Source: G965232465 sp965232465 | GTDB lineage: Bacteria; Pseudomonadota; Alphaproteobacteria; JAQWUY01 | Assembly (NCBI GenBank): GCA_965232465.1 | Contig: OZ246977.1 | Span: 1,674,001 to 1,738,000, forward strand | Direction of reading: 5' to 3' | Length of the DNA stretch: 64,000 nt | In this document: positions 16,740 through 25,616 of the stretch, piece by piece | Position numbering within the stretch: position 1 is the first letter of the stretch | Layout: every line of letters starts with the position of its first letter | Notes under the pieces: model-generated | The model's database searches: none | The model's input: only the letters and a program-made list of their open reading frames with translations | What the model was told of the DNA's origin: nothing | Program-made: the position numbers and the translations under genes

Positions 16740-17954
16740 ATGCGTGTAAAGTCCCCTATTTTGGAAAAAGAATTTATTGCCCTTATGGCAACACTTATGG
16801 CAATGGTGGCATTTACCATCGATACGATTTTGCCCGCCCTATCTGCCATAGCGTATGATATGGGGGTGGTACAGGGCAACCGCCGGCAATATGTGTTAAT
16901 TATCGTATTTTTGGGCATTAACATCGGGACTTTTGTGTTTGGACCCTTGTCTGATGCCATTGGTCGAAAACGCCCCATTTTAATAGGAGGCAGCTTATTT
17001 TTTGTGGGTAGCATCCTTGGCACATATACGCATAATTTTGATGTGCTGTTACTGGCACGGTTTTTACAAGGACTAGGCATCTCAGCCATGCAAGTCATAA
17101 GCATTGCCATCATCCGTGATCAATATAAAGGCGATGCGATGGCACGGATATCCTCATTTGTTATGACTGCGTTTATTATTGCCCCATGTATTGCCCCTTT
17201 AATTGGGCAACTGATTATATCCCATGGCAGTTGGCGGTTTATATTTGTATTTTTATTGGTTATGGCGGTTATAAGCACCAGCTGGTTTTGGATGCGACAA
17301 CATGAAACCTTACATCCCGAAAAACGCATTCCCTTTCGTTATAAGACCTTTTTATCAGGCATCATCGAAGTGGTAACCCACCGCACCACACTCCCTTATG
17401 CCATTGCCAGTGGATTATTATTTGGGGCATTTATGGGATACTTGGTATCCTCACAACAGATATTTCAAGACATCTATGGCGTAGGGGCATTATTCCCCAT
17501 ATATTTTGCAATACTAGCCTTAACATTTGGAAGTGCCACTTTTATCAATGGTACTCTGGTATTAAAATTTGGAATGCGTACCTTATGCCATTATGGGTTG
17601 TTCAGTATTTGGGGGATTAGCATATGTGTACTGATAATAGTATACATATTTGACATATCCATATTTCCATTACCGATATTTTTAGGGGTCTTATGTTTGT
17701 ATTTCTTTTGGGAGGGGTTAAGTTTTGGCAATTTAAATGCCATTGCCATGGAACCCATGGGGCACATTGCCGGCATAGCGACATCCATCATAGGATTTAT
17801 CCGGGGGGCGGTGGGTATCACAACGGGATACTTAGTCGGAAATGCCTTTGATCAAACCATAATTCCCCTGTTTATAGGGCTGTTCATTTGTCCAACCCTA
17901 TGTATTTTACTTGTCATGTGGAGCAATAAAAAATCACATAAAAGGGGTTTATAA
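16740..17954 (+). CDS. Bcr/CflA-type MFS drug exporter
   Basis: 404 residues, twelve predicted helices. MFS motif A appears as FGPLSDAIGRKRP after helix 2, and the first helix carries the D-T-I-L-P-A-L pattern of the Bcr/CflA group. It expels small hydrophobic compounds by proton antiport. AGGATCC lies upstream of the ATG. It converges on the next gene with only two bases between stops. Confidence 0.85.
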   Translation: MRVKSPILEKEFIALMATLMAMVAFTIDTILPALSAIAYDMGVVQGNRRQYVLIIVFLGINIGTFVFGPLSDAIGRKRPILIGGSLFFVGSILGTYTHNFDVLLLARFLQGLGISAMQVISIAIIRDQYKGDAMARISSFVMTAFIIAPCIAPLIGQLIISHGSWRFIFVFLLVMAVISTSWFWMRQHETLHPEKRIPFRYKTFLSGIIEVVTHRTTLPYAIASGLLFGAFMGYLVSSQQIFQDIYGVGALFPIYFAILALTFGSATFINGTLVLKFGMRTLCHYGLFSIWGISICVLIIVYIFDISIFPLPIFLGVLCLYFFWEGLSFGNLNAIAMEPMGHIAGIATSIIGFIRGAVGITTGYLVGNAFDQTIIPLFIGLFICPTLCILLVMWSNKKSHKRGL

Positions 17955-17956
17955 CC

Positions 17957-18382
17957 TTAAAATACCCGCATATGTTTTATAAATGCAGTTGCATTTTGTT
18001 GTAGTTGCGGATTGTCTATTAACCCTTTGATGGCACTTTTACCCCATGTTTTGGCGGATTCTTCCACCGATTGTTTGCCTTCGGTAAGCAAGGTTTTTAA
18101 CAACAGATTCCTACATTGGTTCAAAAATATATTCGACACCATATCGGCTAATTGTTTGTCCAATTTTTCCTGTAATACCCTATTGTGGGTATAGGCAAAA
18201 AACTGTTGCATATCTGGATGGGAACTGATAACAGAAAACGCCCAGCGTTGCGTCAATTTTTCTTGTTCCGTTGTGGTATTTTCGATCAAACATGCGGTTA
18301 ATTTTTGCCCGTTTTCCACAGCATACACCGCTGTTGTTGCCAACATCCATGTTAATCCCATAATTGTTATGTATATTTTCAT
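17957..18382 (-). CDS. hypothetical secreted protein (141 aa)
   Basis: A signal peptide (MKIYITIMGLTWMLATTAVYA) is followed by about 120 mostly helical residues with two Cys (TACLIEN, NQCRNLL). AAGGA sits 6 bases before the start. No family recognised. It lies 21 bases downstream of an MFS gene on the same strand and may be cotranscribed. Confidence 0.7.
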   Translation of the reverse strand: MKIYITIMGLTWMLATTAVYAVENGQKLTACLIENTTTEQEKLTQRWAFSVISSHPDMQQFFAYTHNRVLQEKLDKQLADMVSNIFLNQCRNLLLKTLLTEGKQSVEESAKTWGKSAIKGLIDNPQLQQNATAFIKHMRVF

Positions 18383-18403
18383 AATATTCCTTATACTATA
18401 TAT

Positions 18404-19666
18404 TTATTTTTTATCCTCTGCCCTACCGATTTCTGAATCTTCGCTATCGAATACCCCTTGACGCAACGATGTGGTGGACATGGTGGTAACCGCCACAAAA
18501 TCGCCCCGGTATTGTTCGGATACACTCTTACGGGTACGCATAGTATACAAACAATACAAAGTGTTTACAAACAACACCGCCAATAAAATCCATGGCATAA
18601 TAAAGCTGCCTACTATATCCATTAATACACCGACTACAATTGCCCCAAATCCCCCCATGGTGGCAAATCCCAATATCAGCCATGCGGCAACAGATGACAT
18701 TTCATGCTGTTTTAACCGGTCGTTAATGTGGCTGGTGGTAAGGGGATGCAGTGGTGCCATAAATGCCCCCACCAAAAACACAGACACCAATAATATATCC
18801 GCTTGCTTAACAATACCCGCATAAATAATGCCAACAAAACCAAGAACGCTACAAAAACTAGACAAGCAAATTATCCGCCGTCTGTCCATACGATCAGATA
18901 CCCACCCCAGCGGATATGTGGACACAGCAGACCCCACCCCAAAAACCAACATAGACAACAACGCATAGGTGCTATCGAATCCCATATTTATGGCGTATAT
19001 CACAAATACACTGTTAAACACGCCAATGGCAAATAAGGCAAGTAAAATTCCTTTTACCCCATATGGGGTACGGGCATATAAGGTTTTTAAACTGATTCGT
19101 TCGCTATATTCTTGTTCCGGGGCTTCCCGTGCCACCAAGGCAACGGGTAAAAACGCCAACGATGTTACAATAGACGCCATCAAAAACAATGTCTGTGTAT
19201 TGTTATCCACCGCATTGATAATCAGAGGGCTAAGGGCATATATGACCACCAATAACAGGCTGTATATGGAAAATACTTTGCCCCGATGTTCGTTGGGACA
19301 GGCATGATTTATCCACGCTTCAATCACCACATATACCCCCGCCGTGCCGTATCCAAATATAATCTGGGCAAATACCCACCAATATACATCGATCTGCATG
19401 GCTTGGATAAGCGGTGCCACCGATACCAACGATAAACACACCCCAAAAGTACGAATATGTCCCACCAAGCGAATCATATACAACGATATCATCCCCCCAA
19501 GGGCAATTCCCAAGAAAGTCGTCCCCTGTAAAATACCAATAGCGGTTATGGAAAATCCTTCGATGTCCGCCCGCAATGGAATATATGACCCCATAATACC
19601 CCGTGCCAATACAAATATAGACACAGAAAAATATAAAAACCATAATCTGCCGACAATGTAAAACAT
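18404..19666 (-). CDS. MFS transporter, YcaD-like
   Basis: 420 residues with twelve predicted helices. The YcaD-type pattern is visible: GSYIPLRADIEGFSITAIGILQGTTFLGIALGG, then GYGTAGVYVVIEAWINHACPNEHRGK, and motif A in the second half as PLGWVSDRMDRRR. Substrate unknown. The tail after helix 12 (from about 390) is hydrophilic and acidic. Confidence 0.82.
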   Translation of the reverse strand: MFYIVGRLWFLYFSVSIFVLARGIMGSYIPLRADIEGFSITAIGILQGTTFLGIALGGMISLYMIRLVGHIRTFGVCLSLVSVAPLIQAMQIDVYWWVFAQIIFGYGTAGVYVVIEAWINHACPNEHRGKVFSIYSLLLVVIYALSPLIINAVDNNTQTLFLMASIVTSLAFLPVALVAREAPEQEYSERISLKTLYARTPYGVKGILLALFAIGVFNSVFVIYAINMGFDSTYALLSMLVFGVGSAVSTYPLGWVSDRMDRRRIICLSSFCSVLGFVGIIYAGIVKQADILLVSVFLVGAFMAPLHPLTTSHINDRLKQHEMSSVAAWLILGFATMGGFGAIVVGVLMDIVGSFIMPWILLAVLFVNTLYCLYTMRTRKSVSEQYRGDFVAVTTMSTTSLRQGVFDSEDSEIGRAEDKK

Positions 19667-19825
19667 GTGTTTTTTTAGCTCCTAAACTATGCTTTATTGT
19701 TTATGTATATGGGCGATTATAATATATATTTGTACATGATACAGTAAAAATATGATATACAGTACATTTTATATGGGTATGCTATACTCCCACAACCGCT
19801 GTACATAAAATAAGGAAACCATTCC

Positions 19826-20281
19826 ATGCGATTAGCCCTGTATCAACCAGACATTGCCCAGAATATGGGAACTTTGATGCGTTTAAGTGCATGTATGTCG
19901 GTACAAATGGATATTATCGAACCTTGTGGTTTTCTGTGGAATGATAAAAAATTAAAACGGGCGGGAATGGATTATCTTGAGCATGTACAATATCATCGCC
20001 ATATTTCATGGCAGGCATTCTTCGAATATGCACAAAACCACAACCACCGCATCGTATTATTAACCACAAAAGCCCAGACCCCATATACAAAATTTATCTT
20101 CACAAACAAAGATATTCTGTTATTGGGACAAGAAAGTTGTGGCGTTCCCACAACCATACATCAAGTGGTGGATGCCCGCCTGTGTATCCCCATGCACGGA
20201 AAAATGCGGTCTATAAACATTGCCACCGCCGGGGCAATGGTATTAGGTGAAGCCTTGCGACAAACCCGTTGGGTAACATAA
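19826..20281 (+). CDS. trmL: tRNA (cytidine/uridine-34-2'-O)-methyltransferase
   Basis: 151 residues of the SPOUT fold. Landmarks are QPDIAQNMGTLMRLSACM (family N-T-G-x-x-x-R-L region), GFLWNDKKLKRAGMDYLEHV, LLGQESCGVP and IPMHGKMRSINIATAGAMVLGEALRQ at the knot. It methylates the wobble ribose of tRNA-Leu in characterised members. AAGGAAACC precedes the ATG. Full length for the family. Confidence 0.9.
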   Translation: MRLALYQPDIAQNMGTLMRLSACMSVQMDIIEPCGFLWNDKKLKRAGMDYLEHVQYHRHISWQAFFEYAQNHNHRIVLLTTKAQTPYTKFIFTNKDILLLGQESCGVPTTIHQVVDARLCIPMHGKMRSINIATAGAMVLGEALRQTRWVT

Positions 20282-20297
20282 CGGGGGGTGTATTGTA

Positions 20298-21056
20298 ATG
20301 AAATCTTTGCATATCTTACAATGGCTATATGAAATGGGGGCGGATGAAAGCATTGCCCATACGCCCATAAATCGGTTTACATCGCCCCAAAATACCATAC
20401 ATGCACATCCGCCTATGCACACCCCCATATCCCCCGTTACAAGACCTGTACTAGGCAGCAACGAATCGATAAAATTAGCGGAACAAGTGGTGCAAAACAT
20501 TACCGACCTAAACAGTTTGTGCCATGCGTTACAATCCTTTACAGGGTGTCCCTTAAAAAATACAGCAAAGCATACTTTGGTGTATGCGGGCAATCCAAAA
20601 CCAACCCTGTTATGTATTGGTGACACCCCCACCAACACAGATGAACAACACGGCAGGCTATTACACGGTGTTACGCAAAAATTATTATACCGCATGGGTG
20701 CATCCATAGGTATTACAGACACCCATATTGCATATATAAATCGTGTATTTTGGTACCCCCCTGGGGGGCGCACCATTACCCAAGGGGAAGCGGATACTTG
20801 TATGCCATTCATTAAAAAGATTATTGAAATCACCCAACCCAAGCATATTTTAATATTGGGGAATGATCCGGCAAAAAGTATTTTACAAACACAAGAAAAT
20901 ATGACAAAATTAAATGGCAAAACCACGCATATCATTATTAATAATGTTTCATATGCGTGTACCCCCACCTTTGGTTTTAAAACCATATTTTCTGATTTTA
21001 AACGCAAACGGCATGTATGGCATGCCTTGAAAAATATCCATATTGAGGATTCTTAA
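20298..21056 (+). CDS. family-4 uracil-DNA glycosylase
   Basis: 252 residues with a low-complexity N-terminal 70. The core begins GCPLKNTAKHTLVYAGNPKPTLLCIGDTPTNTDEQHGRLLHGV and continues with NRVFWYPPGGRTITQGEADTCMPF, as in alphaproteobacterial family-4 enzymes that hold an Fe-S cluster and remove uracil from DNA. The usual G-E-A-P-G loop reads GDTPTN, so it is somewhat divergent and activity is not certain. It is translationally linked to the transglycosylase gene (TAATG). Confidence 0.8.
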   Translation: MKSLHILQWLYEMGADESIAHTPINRFTSPQNTIHAHPPMHTPISPVTRPVLGSNESIKLAEQVVQNITDLNSLCHALQSFTGCPLKNTAKHTLVYAGNPKPTLLCIGDTPTNTDEQHGRLLHGVTQKLLYRMGASIGITDTHIAYINRVFWYPPGGRTITQGEADTCMPFIKKIIEITQPKHILILGNDPAKSILQTQENMTKLNGKTTHIIINNVSYACTPTFGFKTIFSDFKRKRHVWHALKNIHIEDS

Positions 21057-22936
21057 TGACAATATCATTTAAAACAATATGTTACAGCATCTGTATCAAT
21101 ATATGGGGCATACTTATCTTTATCCCCCAAATAGCACATGCCATACCCCCCCATACTGTAAACCTCCATGTCATAAACCCCCAAGATATACATTTGTATG
21201 AAAAAATCTTTGCCCTGCAAACAGATGGGGAATGGAAACAAGCGGATATTCTTATCGACGCATTAAACGACAAAATCCTTATGGGGCATGTATTATATCA
21301 ACGCTATATGCACCCAACAAAATACCGTTCCAGCTATGAAGAGCTGCATTTATGGATGAAGTCATATGCGGATCACCCCAATGCAACCAAGATATATAAA
21401 TTGGCACAAAAACGCCGTCCCAAGAGTGGCTGGAAACCCTTGCCCAAACCCATCAAAGCATCGATTCCAACCGCATTACGCCGCACTTATAAAGCGGATG
21501 ATATTTTAAAATATAGCATTACAATCACCAATATATACCCGTCTGATATGCGGCGGATTATGGGGATTATTTCCCGTTCCGTCTACCGTGATCGGGTAAC
21601 CATTGCCTATAATTACTTAAACGAAAATCGCCAAAGACTAAGTCGTGAAGCCCACGCAGAAACATTGGGTACCATTACCCGTGGATATTACAAAAATCAC
21701 AGAACCAACCGTGTATTTGAAATTGCCGAAGAAGCATATAAAATGCACCCTGAAACTTCCATGTATGCCAGTTGGTGGGCGGGACTTGAAGCATATCGGC
21801 AACAACAATATAACACCGCCATAACATACTTTGTCCGCACCACACAAGCGGCACAAGCCCTCCGCCACCCCATGTATGCCGGGGCATACTTTTGGGCGGG
21901 ACGATCGGCACATCAACTAAATGATACGACACAAGCAAAAAAATACTGGATTAAAGCCACAGAAACCCCCATGCCCTATCGCACAGAATTTTATGCTTTG
22001 CTTGCCTATCAATCCTTAGAGGGTCGCCCCCGATTTGATTTTGAAACATCTGGTGCCAGCCGTGCAGAGGAAGACGCTTTGTTAACCATACCCGCCATTG
22101 CCCGTGGATACGCATTGGCCATATCAGGACAATATACTTTGGCGGAAAAAGAATTTAGCAAAACACAACATCTTATCAAAAAAACATACCAATATCCCTT
22201 ATTACAAATGGCATACAGCCTAAATTTACCACATATGCAACAGCATATGGCCCGTATTTTATCCATGGATGAACAAAAGATATATGCAGGGTACGCATAT
22301 CCAGACATTCCATACAAAGGGGTACACGATTACAGAACAAATAAATCGTTTGTGTTGGCATTTATGCGTCAAGAATCCAGTTTTAAACCGTTTGCTATGT
22401 CGCCTGTGGGGGCACAAGGCTTAATGCAGGTCATGCCCCCCACCGCCCGTTTTATTGATAAACACGCCTCCTTAGGGCTTTTCACATCCGGGTATTTAAA
22501 ATATCTGATGACCCAACCGGATATTTCTATTACGCTGGGTGATGCATACTTAGCGTACTTGCTGAGTATTTATGAAAATAACATTATTATGACAGTGGCG
22601 GGATATAATGCGGGACCTGGAAACATTAAAAAATGGCATAAAAACACAGGACACAGCGACGCCCCATTAAAGGCAGAATACAACAACGACCCATTATTGC
22701 TTATCGAATCTATTCCCAGTGGTGAAAACCGTCAGTTTTTGGAAAATGTATTATCGAATTATTGGATGTACCGCCTAAAAGAAAATTTGCCAACCCCCAC
22801 ATTGACGGCAATTGCCAAGGGACAGTGGGCGGCGTATATAAAAGATGCCGACATGCAAACAGAAATCACCGCCTTACACACCCCCAAAAAGGCTACAAAA
22901 AATACCTCACGGCAGTTAATTAAGGTGGTTAGGTAA
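21056..22936 (+). CDS. slt: soluble lytic murein transglycosylase
   Basis: 626 residues. A signal peptide is followed by a long helical superhelix (about 30-420) and a C-terminal SLT domain. Catalytic Glu440 lies in FMRQESSF, followed by SPVGAQGLMQVMPPTA and VAGYNAGPGNIKKW. It cleaves periplasmic peptidoglycan into 1,6-anhydromuropeptides. The start codon shares an A with the preceding stop, and GAGGAT lies upstream. Confidence 0.92.
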   Translation: MTISFKTICYSICINIWGILIFIPQIAHAIPPHTVNLHVINPQDIHLYEKIFALQTDGEWKQADILIDALNDKILMGHVLYQRYMHPTKYRSSYEELHLWMKSYADHPNATKIYKLAQKRRPKSGWKPLPKPIKASIPTALRRTYKADDILKYSITITNIYPSDMRRIMGIISRSVYRDRVTIAYNYLNENRQRLSREAHAETLGTITRGYYKNHRTNRVFEIAEEAYKMHPETSMYASWWAGLEAYRQQQYNTAITYFVRTTQAAQALRHPMYAGAYFWAGRSAHQLNDTTQAKKYWIKATETPMPYRTEFYALLAYQSLEGRPRFDFETSGASRAEEDALLTIPAIARGYALAISGQYTLAEKEFSKTQHLIKKTYQYPLLQMAYSLNLPHMQQHMARILSMDEQKIYAGYAYPDIPYKGVHDYRTNKSFVLAFMRQESSFKPFAMSPVGAQGLMQVMPPTARFIDKHASLGLFTSGYLKYLMTQPDISITLGDAYLAYLLSIYENNIIMTVAGYNAGPGNIKKWHKNTGHSDAPLKAEYNNDPLLLIESIPSGENRQFLENVLSNYWMYRLKENLPTPTLTAIAKGQWAAYIKDADMQTEITALHTPKKATKNTSRQLIKVVR

Positions 22937-22953
22937 ATATTTATACTGTATTA

Positions 22954-23052
22954 TCACCCCGCCCCCAACCGAATAATAATCAGGACAATTAAACCAATAA
23001 TGGCAAGGGTCTGTACCAAAATAGCAATTTTTGCAATACGGGTTACATTCAT
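22954..23052 (-). CDS. 32-residue single-span membrane peptide
   Basis: ATG at 23052 is preceded by AAGGAG with 8-base spacing. It encodes MNVTRIAKIAILVQTLAI then a run of Ile/Val/Leu and ends RLGAG, a textbook single membrane helix with a basic N-terminus. It lies on the strand opposite slt and rluD and fits exactly between them. Function unknown; small inner-membrane peptides of this type often modulate transporters or stress responses. Confidence 0.65.
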   Translation of the reverse strand: MNVTRIAKIAILVQTLAIIGLIVLIIIRLGAG

Positions 23053-23116
23053 GGTATATGCTCCTTCATAACAGGTATATTGAAATTTTTTATAATATAG
23101 CATATAACAGTCCTTA

Positions 23117-24091
23117 ATGACAGAAAATATAACACACCGTTTTATTATCGATATGGATTTGGATGGGTACCGTCTGGACAAGGCAATCAGTATGCGAATC
23201 ACCGATATTTCCCGATCCCGTATACAAACCCTTATCAAACAACAATGGGTCACCATAAATGGACAAGCGGGCAAATGGACATCCAGCAAGGTACGAAAAG
23301 GCATGGAAATTGTGGTTACCATTCCCGACAATGCCCCCCTGCCCGCCAGCCCGGAAAACATCGCCCTTGACATAATGTTCGAAGACAATCATATATTGTT
23401 GGTGAATAAACCCAGTGGTATGGTCGTACACCCCGCCCCCGGTAATGAAACCGGTACTTTGGTAAACGCCGTATTACACCATGCAGGCAACAGTTTAACG
23501 GGCATTGGCGGTGTCAAACGCCCCGGTATTGTACATCGTATCGACAAACATACCTCTGGTGTGGTGGTGGTGGCAAAATCAGATATTGCCCACAATGGAT
23601 TAACCGATTTATTCAAATCCCATGATATAGACCGTACCTATGAAGCCTTTGTATGGGGGCAAGTAAACCCTGTGAATGGTACCATACATGGCACCATTGG
23701 ACGACACAAAACAGACCGTAAAAAAATGGCCGTCTTGCCCCCCCATGATACAACGGGTAAAACCGCCACCACCCATTATAAAACATTGCAACAATATGCA
23801 GTGGCATCGCACATACAATGCACCCTTAAAACGGGCAGAACACACCAAATTCGGGTCCATATGACCGATCATGGCAATGGGCTTATTGGCGACCCCATAT
23901 ATGGGGGACCCCCAAAAGGATTGTCCCGTAGGTATTCAGAATTATATACTTTTTTACAATCCTTTAACCGCCAAGCCCTACATGCAAAAAGCTTAGGATT
24001 TATCCACCCTGTAACACAAAAATATGTGTATGTGGAAACGAAATTACCAAAAGATTTACAAACCCTTGAAAAATATCTTCGGATGCTTTAA
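23117..24091 (+). CDS. rluD: RluD-type rRNA pseudouridine synthase
   Basis: 324 residues. An N-terminal S4 RNA-binding domain (YRLDKAISMRITDISRSRIQTLIKQQ) is followed by the catalytic motif GIVHRIDKHTSG with Asp143, and by TGRTHQIRVHM and GDPIYGG. It isomerises uridines in 23S rRNA (helix 69 in E. coli RluD) or in tRNA. Separation of RluC, RluD and RluA subtypes is not certain from sequence reading alone. Confidence 0.88.
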   Translation: MTENITHRFIIDMDLDGYRLDKAISMRITDISRSRIQTLIKQQWVTINGQAGKWTSSKVRKGMEIVVTIPDNAPLPASPENIALDIMFEDNHILLVNKPSGMVVHPAPGNETGTLVNAVLHHAGNSLTGIGGVKRPGIVHRIDKHTSGVVVVAKSDIAHNGLTDLFKSHDIDRTYEAFVWGQVNPVNGTIHGTIGRHKTDRKKMAVLPPHDTTGKTATTHYKTLQQYAVASHIQCTLKTGRTHQIRVHMTDHGNGLIGDPIYGGPPKGLSRRYSELYTFLQSFNRQALHAKSLGFIHPVTQKYVYVETKLPKDLQTLEKYLRML

Positions 24092-24100
24092 ATTATACCT

Positions 24101-25042
24101 ATGAACACTATTGTACACCAAAACACAAATATCAGCATCCCATCGCCTTCGGTTACCCCCGACAGCAATTTAAAAAGGTATTTATTTGAAATAAACCAAA
24201 TACCTATGCTAAAAGAACGGGAAGAATACGACCTTGCCAAAGCATGGATTAAGGATGGCGATACCACCGCCGCCCATCGCTTGGTGATGTCACATTTACG
24301 GTTGGTGGCAAAAATAGCCTCTGGGTATCGGGGCTATGGTTTACCATATGAAGACCTTATCAGCGAAGGTAACATTGGCGTAATGCACGCAGTCAAACGA
24401 TTCGACCCCAACAAAGGGGCACGGCTTGCCACTTATGCCAGTTGGTGGATACATGCGGCGATTAAAGAATATATTCTGCAAAATTGGTCGTTGGTAAAAT
24501 TGGGGTCATCGCATGCACAAAAAAAATTATTCTTTAAGTTAAAGGGAACCAAAGAAAAAATCGGGGCGTTGGAAAATGGCGATTTATCCCCCACCCAAAT
24601 ACAACAAATATCGGCTGAACTGGAAGTCCCAGAAAAAGAAGTGCAAATCGCAAATCGCCGTTTGATGGGCAATGATTTATCACTAAATACCAAGCGGGCG
24701 AATGCTGAGGGAGAATCGAGTGAATGGGAAGAATGGCTGGAATCCGAAGCCCCTACCCAAGATGTGGTGGTCGAACAAAACAATGAAATGGCATATCGCC
24801 GTATGTTAATGGAACAGGCGTTATCACAATTAACACCCCGAGAAGCGGAAATTTTAAACGCCCGCCGTTTACAAGACCCGCCCCAGACTTTGGATGCTTT
24901 ATCACAAAAATTTGAAGTTTCAATGGAACGGATTCGTCAAATTGAAAACAAGGCATTTGAAAAAATACACAAAATTATTCAAGACTTAATAAAAAATCCT
25001 AATCCATCAAAAGACCCCCCAAAATTAGTCCATAAAACTTAA
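24101..25042 (+). CDS. rpoH: heat-shock sigma factor RpoH (sigma-32)
   Basis: 313 residues. Region 2 is intact (YEDLISEGNIGVMHAVKRFDPNKGARLATYASWWIHAAIKEYIL), the RpoH-specific box QKKLFFKLKG is present, and region 4 reads LTPREAEILNARRL with a helix-turn-helix ending MERIRQIENKAFEKI. It directs RNA polymerase to heat-shock promoters. It follows rluD by nine bases, an order common in alphaproteobacteria. Confidence 0.93.
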   Translation: MNTIVHQNTNISIPSPSVTPDSNLKRYLFEINQIPMLKEREEYDLAKAWIKDGDTTAAHRLVMSHLRLVAKIASGYRGYGLPYEDLISEGNIGVMHAVKRFDPNKGARLATYASWWIHAAIKEYILQNWSLVKLGSSHAQKKLFFKLKGTKEKIGALENGDLSPTQIQQISAELEVPEKEVQIANRRLMGNDLSLNTKRANAEGESSEWEEWLESEAPTQDVVVEQNNEMAYRRMLMEQALSQLTPREAEILNARRLQDPPQTLDALSQKFEVSMERIRQIENKAFEKIHKIIQDLIKNPNPSKDPPKLVHKT

Positions 25043-25083
25043 ATTTATGGCAAAATATTTGGGAATATTCGACACCTTAAAAC

Positions 25084-25521
25084 ATGCGGATAACAAAAAT
25101 CAAAAAATACCGAAATTTTGAAATTTTCGTATTGCAAATATGGAAAAATCCGGCAATACGCCAAAAAATACTGTCATATCAAAATAGGTATAACACCACC
25201 AGTGTGGCAATCTTATGGTGTATGTGGCATGATATGCACCATGCCCCCCTGCACACAAAAACCATCATACACATACTAAAATATACCAAAAAATACGAAA
25301 AAAATCATATAATCCCCATGCGCAACAAAAGACGATTGACAAAAAAAGGTACAGAAACCTACAACAGACTTTTACAATCGGAAATACAAGCAGAAATGCG
25401 GTTGTGTAAACTAATGATAAAAATATTCCCCCATCCGATACCACACCATCAAACCATGCGGTCAAATGTATCTGTATATTTAAAGTTATTTAAAATATCT
25501 GCATATTTTCCATATTTCTAA
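25084..25521 (+). CDS. TIGR02444/DUF2390-like protein
   Basis: 145 residues. The pattern NFEIFVLQIWKNPAIRQKILSYQNRY, then ILWCMWHDMH, then IIPMRNKRRLTKK and EIQAEMRLCKLMI fits the TIGR02444 family, whose function is unknown. The last 20 or so residues and the stop lie inside a 57-bp sequence repeated at 28147-28203, so the C-terminus may have been altered. No strong ribosome site is seen; it may be read through from rpoH. Confidence 0.6.
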   Translation: MRITKIKKYRNFEIFVLQIWKNPAIRQKILSYQNRYNTTSVAILWCMWHDMHHAPLHTKTIIHILKYTKKYEKNHIIPMRNKRRLTKKGTETYNRLLQSEIQAEMRLCKLMIKIFPHPIPHHQTMRSNVSVYLKLFKISAYFPYF

Positions 25522-25537
25522 ATATCGTCCCTTCTGT
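25481..25537. repeat. 57-bp direct repeat, left copy
   Basis: Matches 28147-28203 at 52 of 57 positions in the same orientation (core ATATCGTCCCTTCTGT). The two copies bracket the inverse-autotransporter gene. Confidence 0.8.
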
Positions 25538-25555
25538 GTTTTTTTATGATATGTA

Positions 25556-25584
25556 TTGACAAAATGTGTTAGTTTATATATCTT
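25556..25584 (+). promoter_or_regulatory. promoter of inverse autotransporter
   Basis: TTGACA (25556-25561) with 17-base spacing to TATCTT (25579-25584), or 15 to TATATC. AAGGAAAACAT follows just before the ATG at 25617. Confidence 0.55.
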
Positions 25585-25616
25585 GGGCAAAGTATCCATA
25601 AGTATAAGGAAAACAT

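Noticed and set aside
16740..17954. Idea that the two convergent MFS genes are a duplicated pair
   Set aside because: Their motifs belong to different MFS subgroups (Bcr/CflA and YcaD-like) and no extended similarity is visible.
20243..21007. Open frame of about 254 codons antisense to the uracil-DNA glycosylase gene
   Set aside because: No ribosome site, Cys-rich random-looking product; the plus-strand frame matches a known family.
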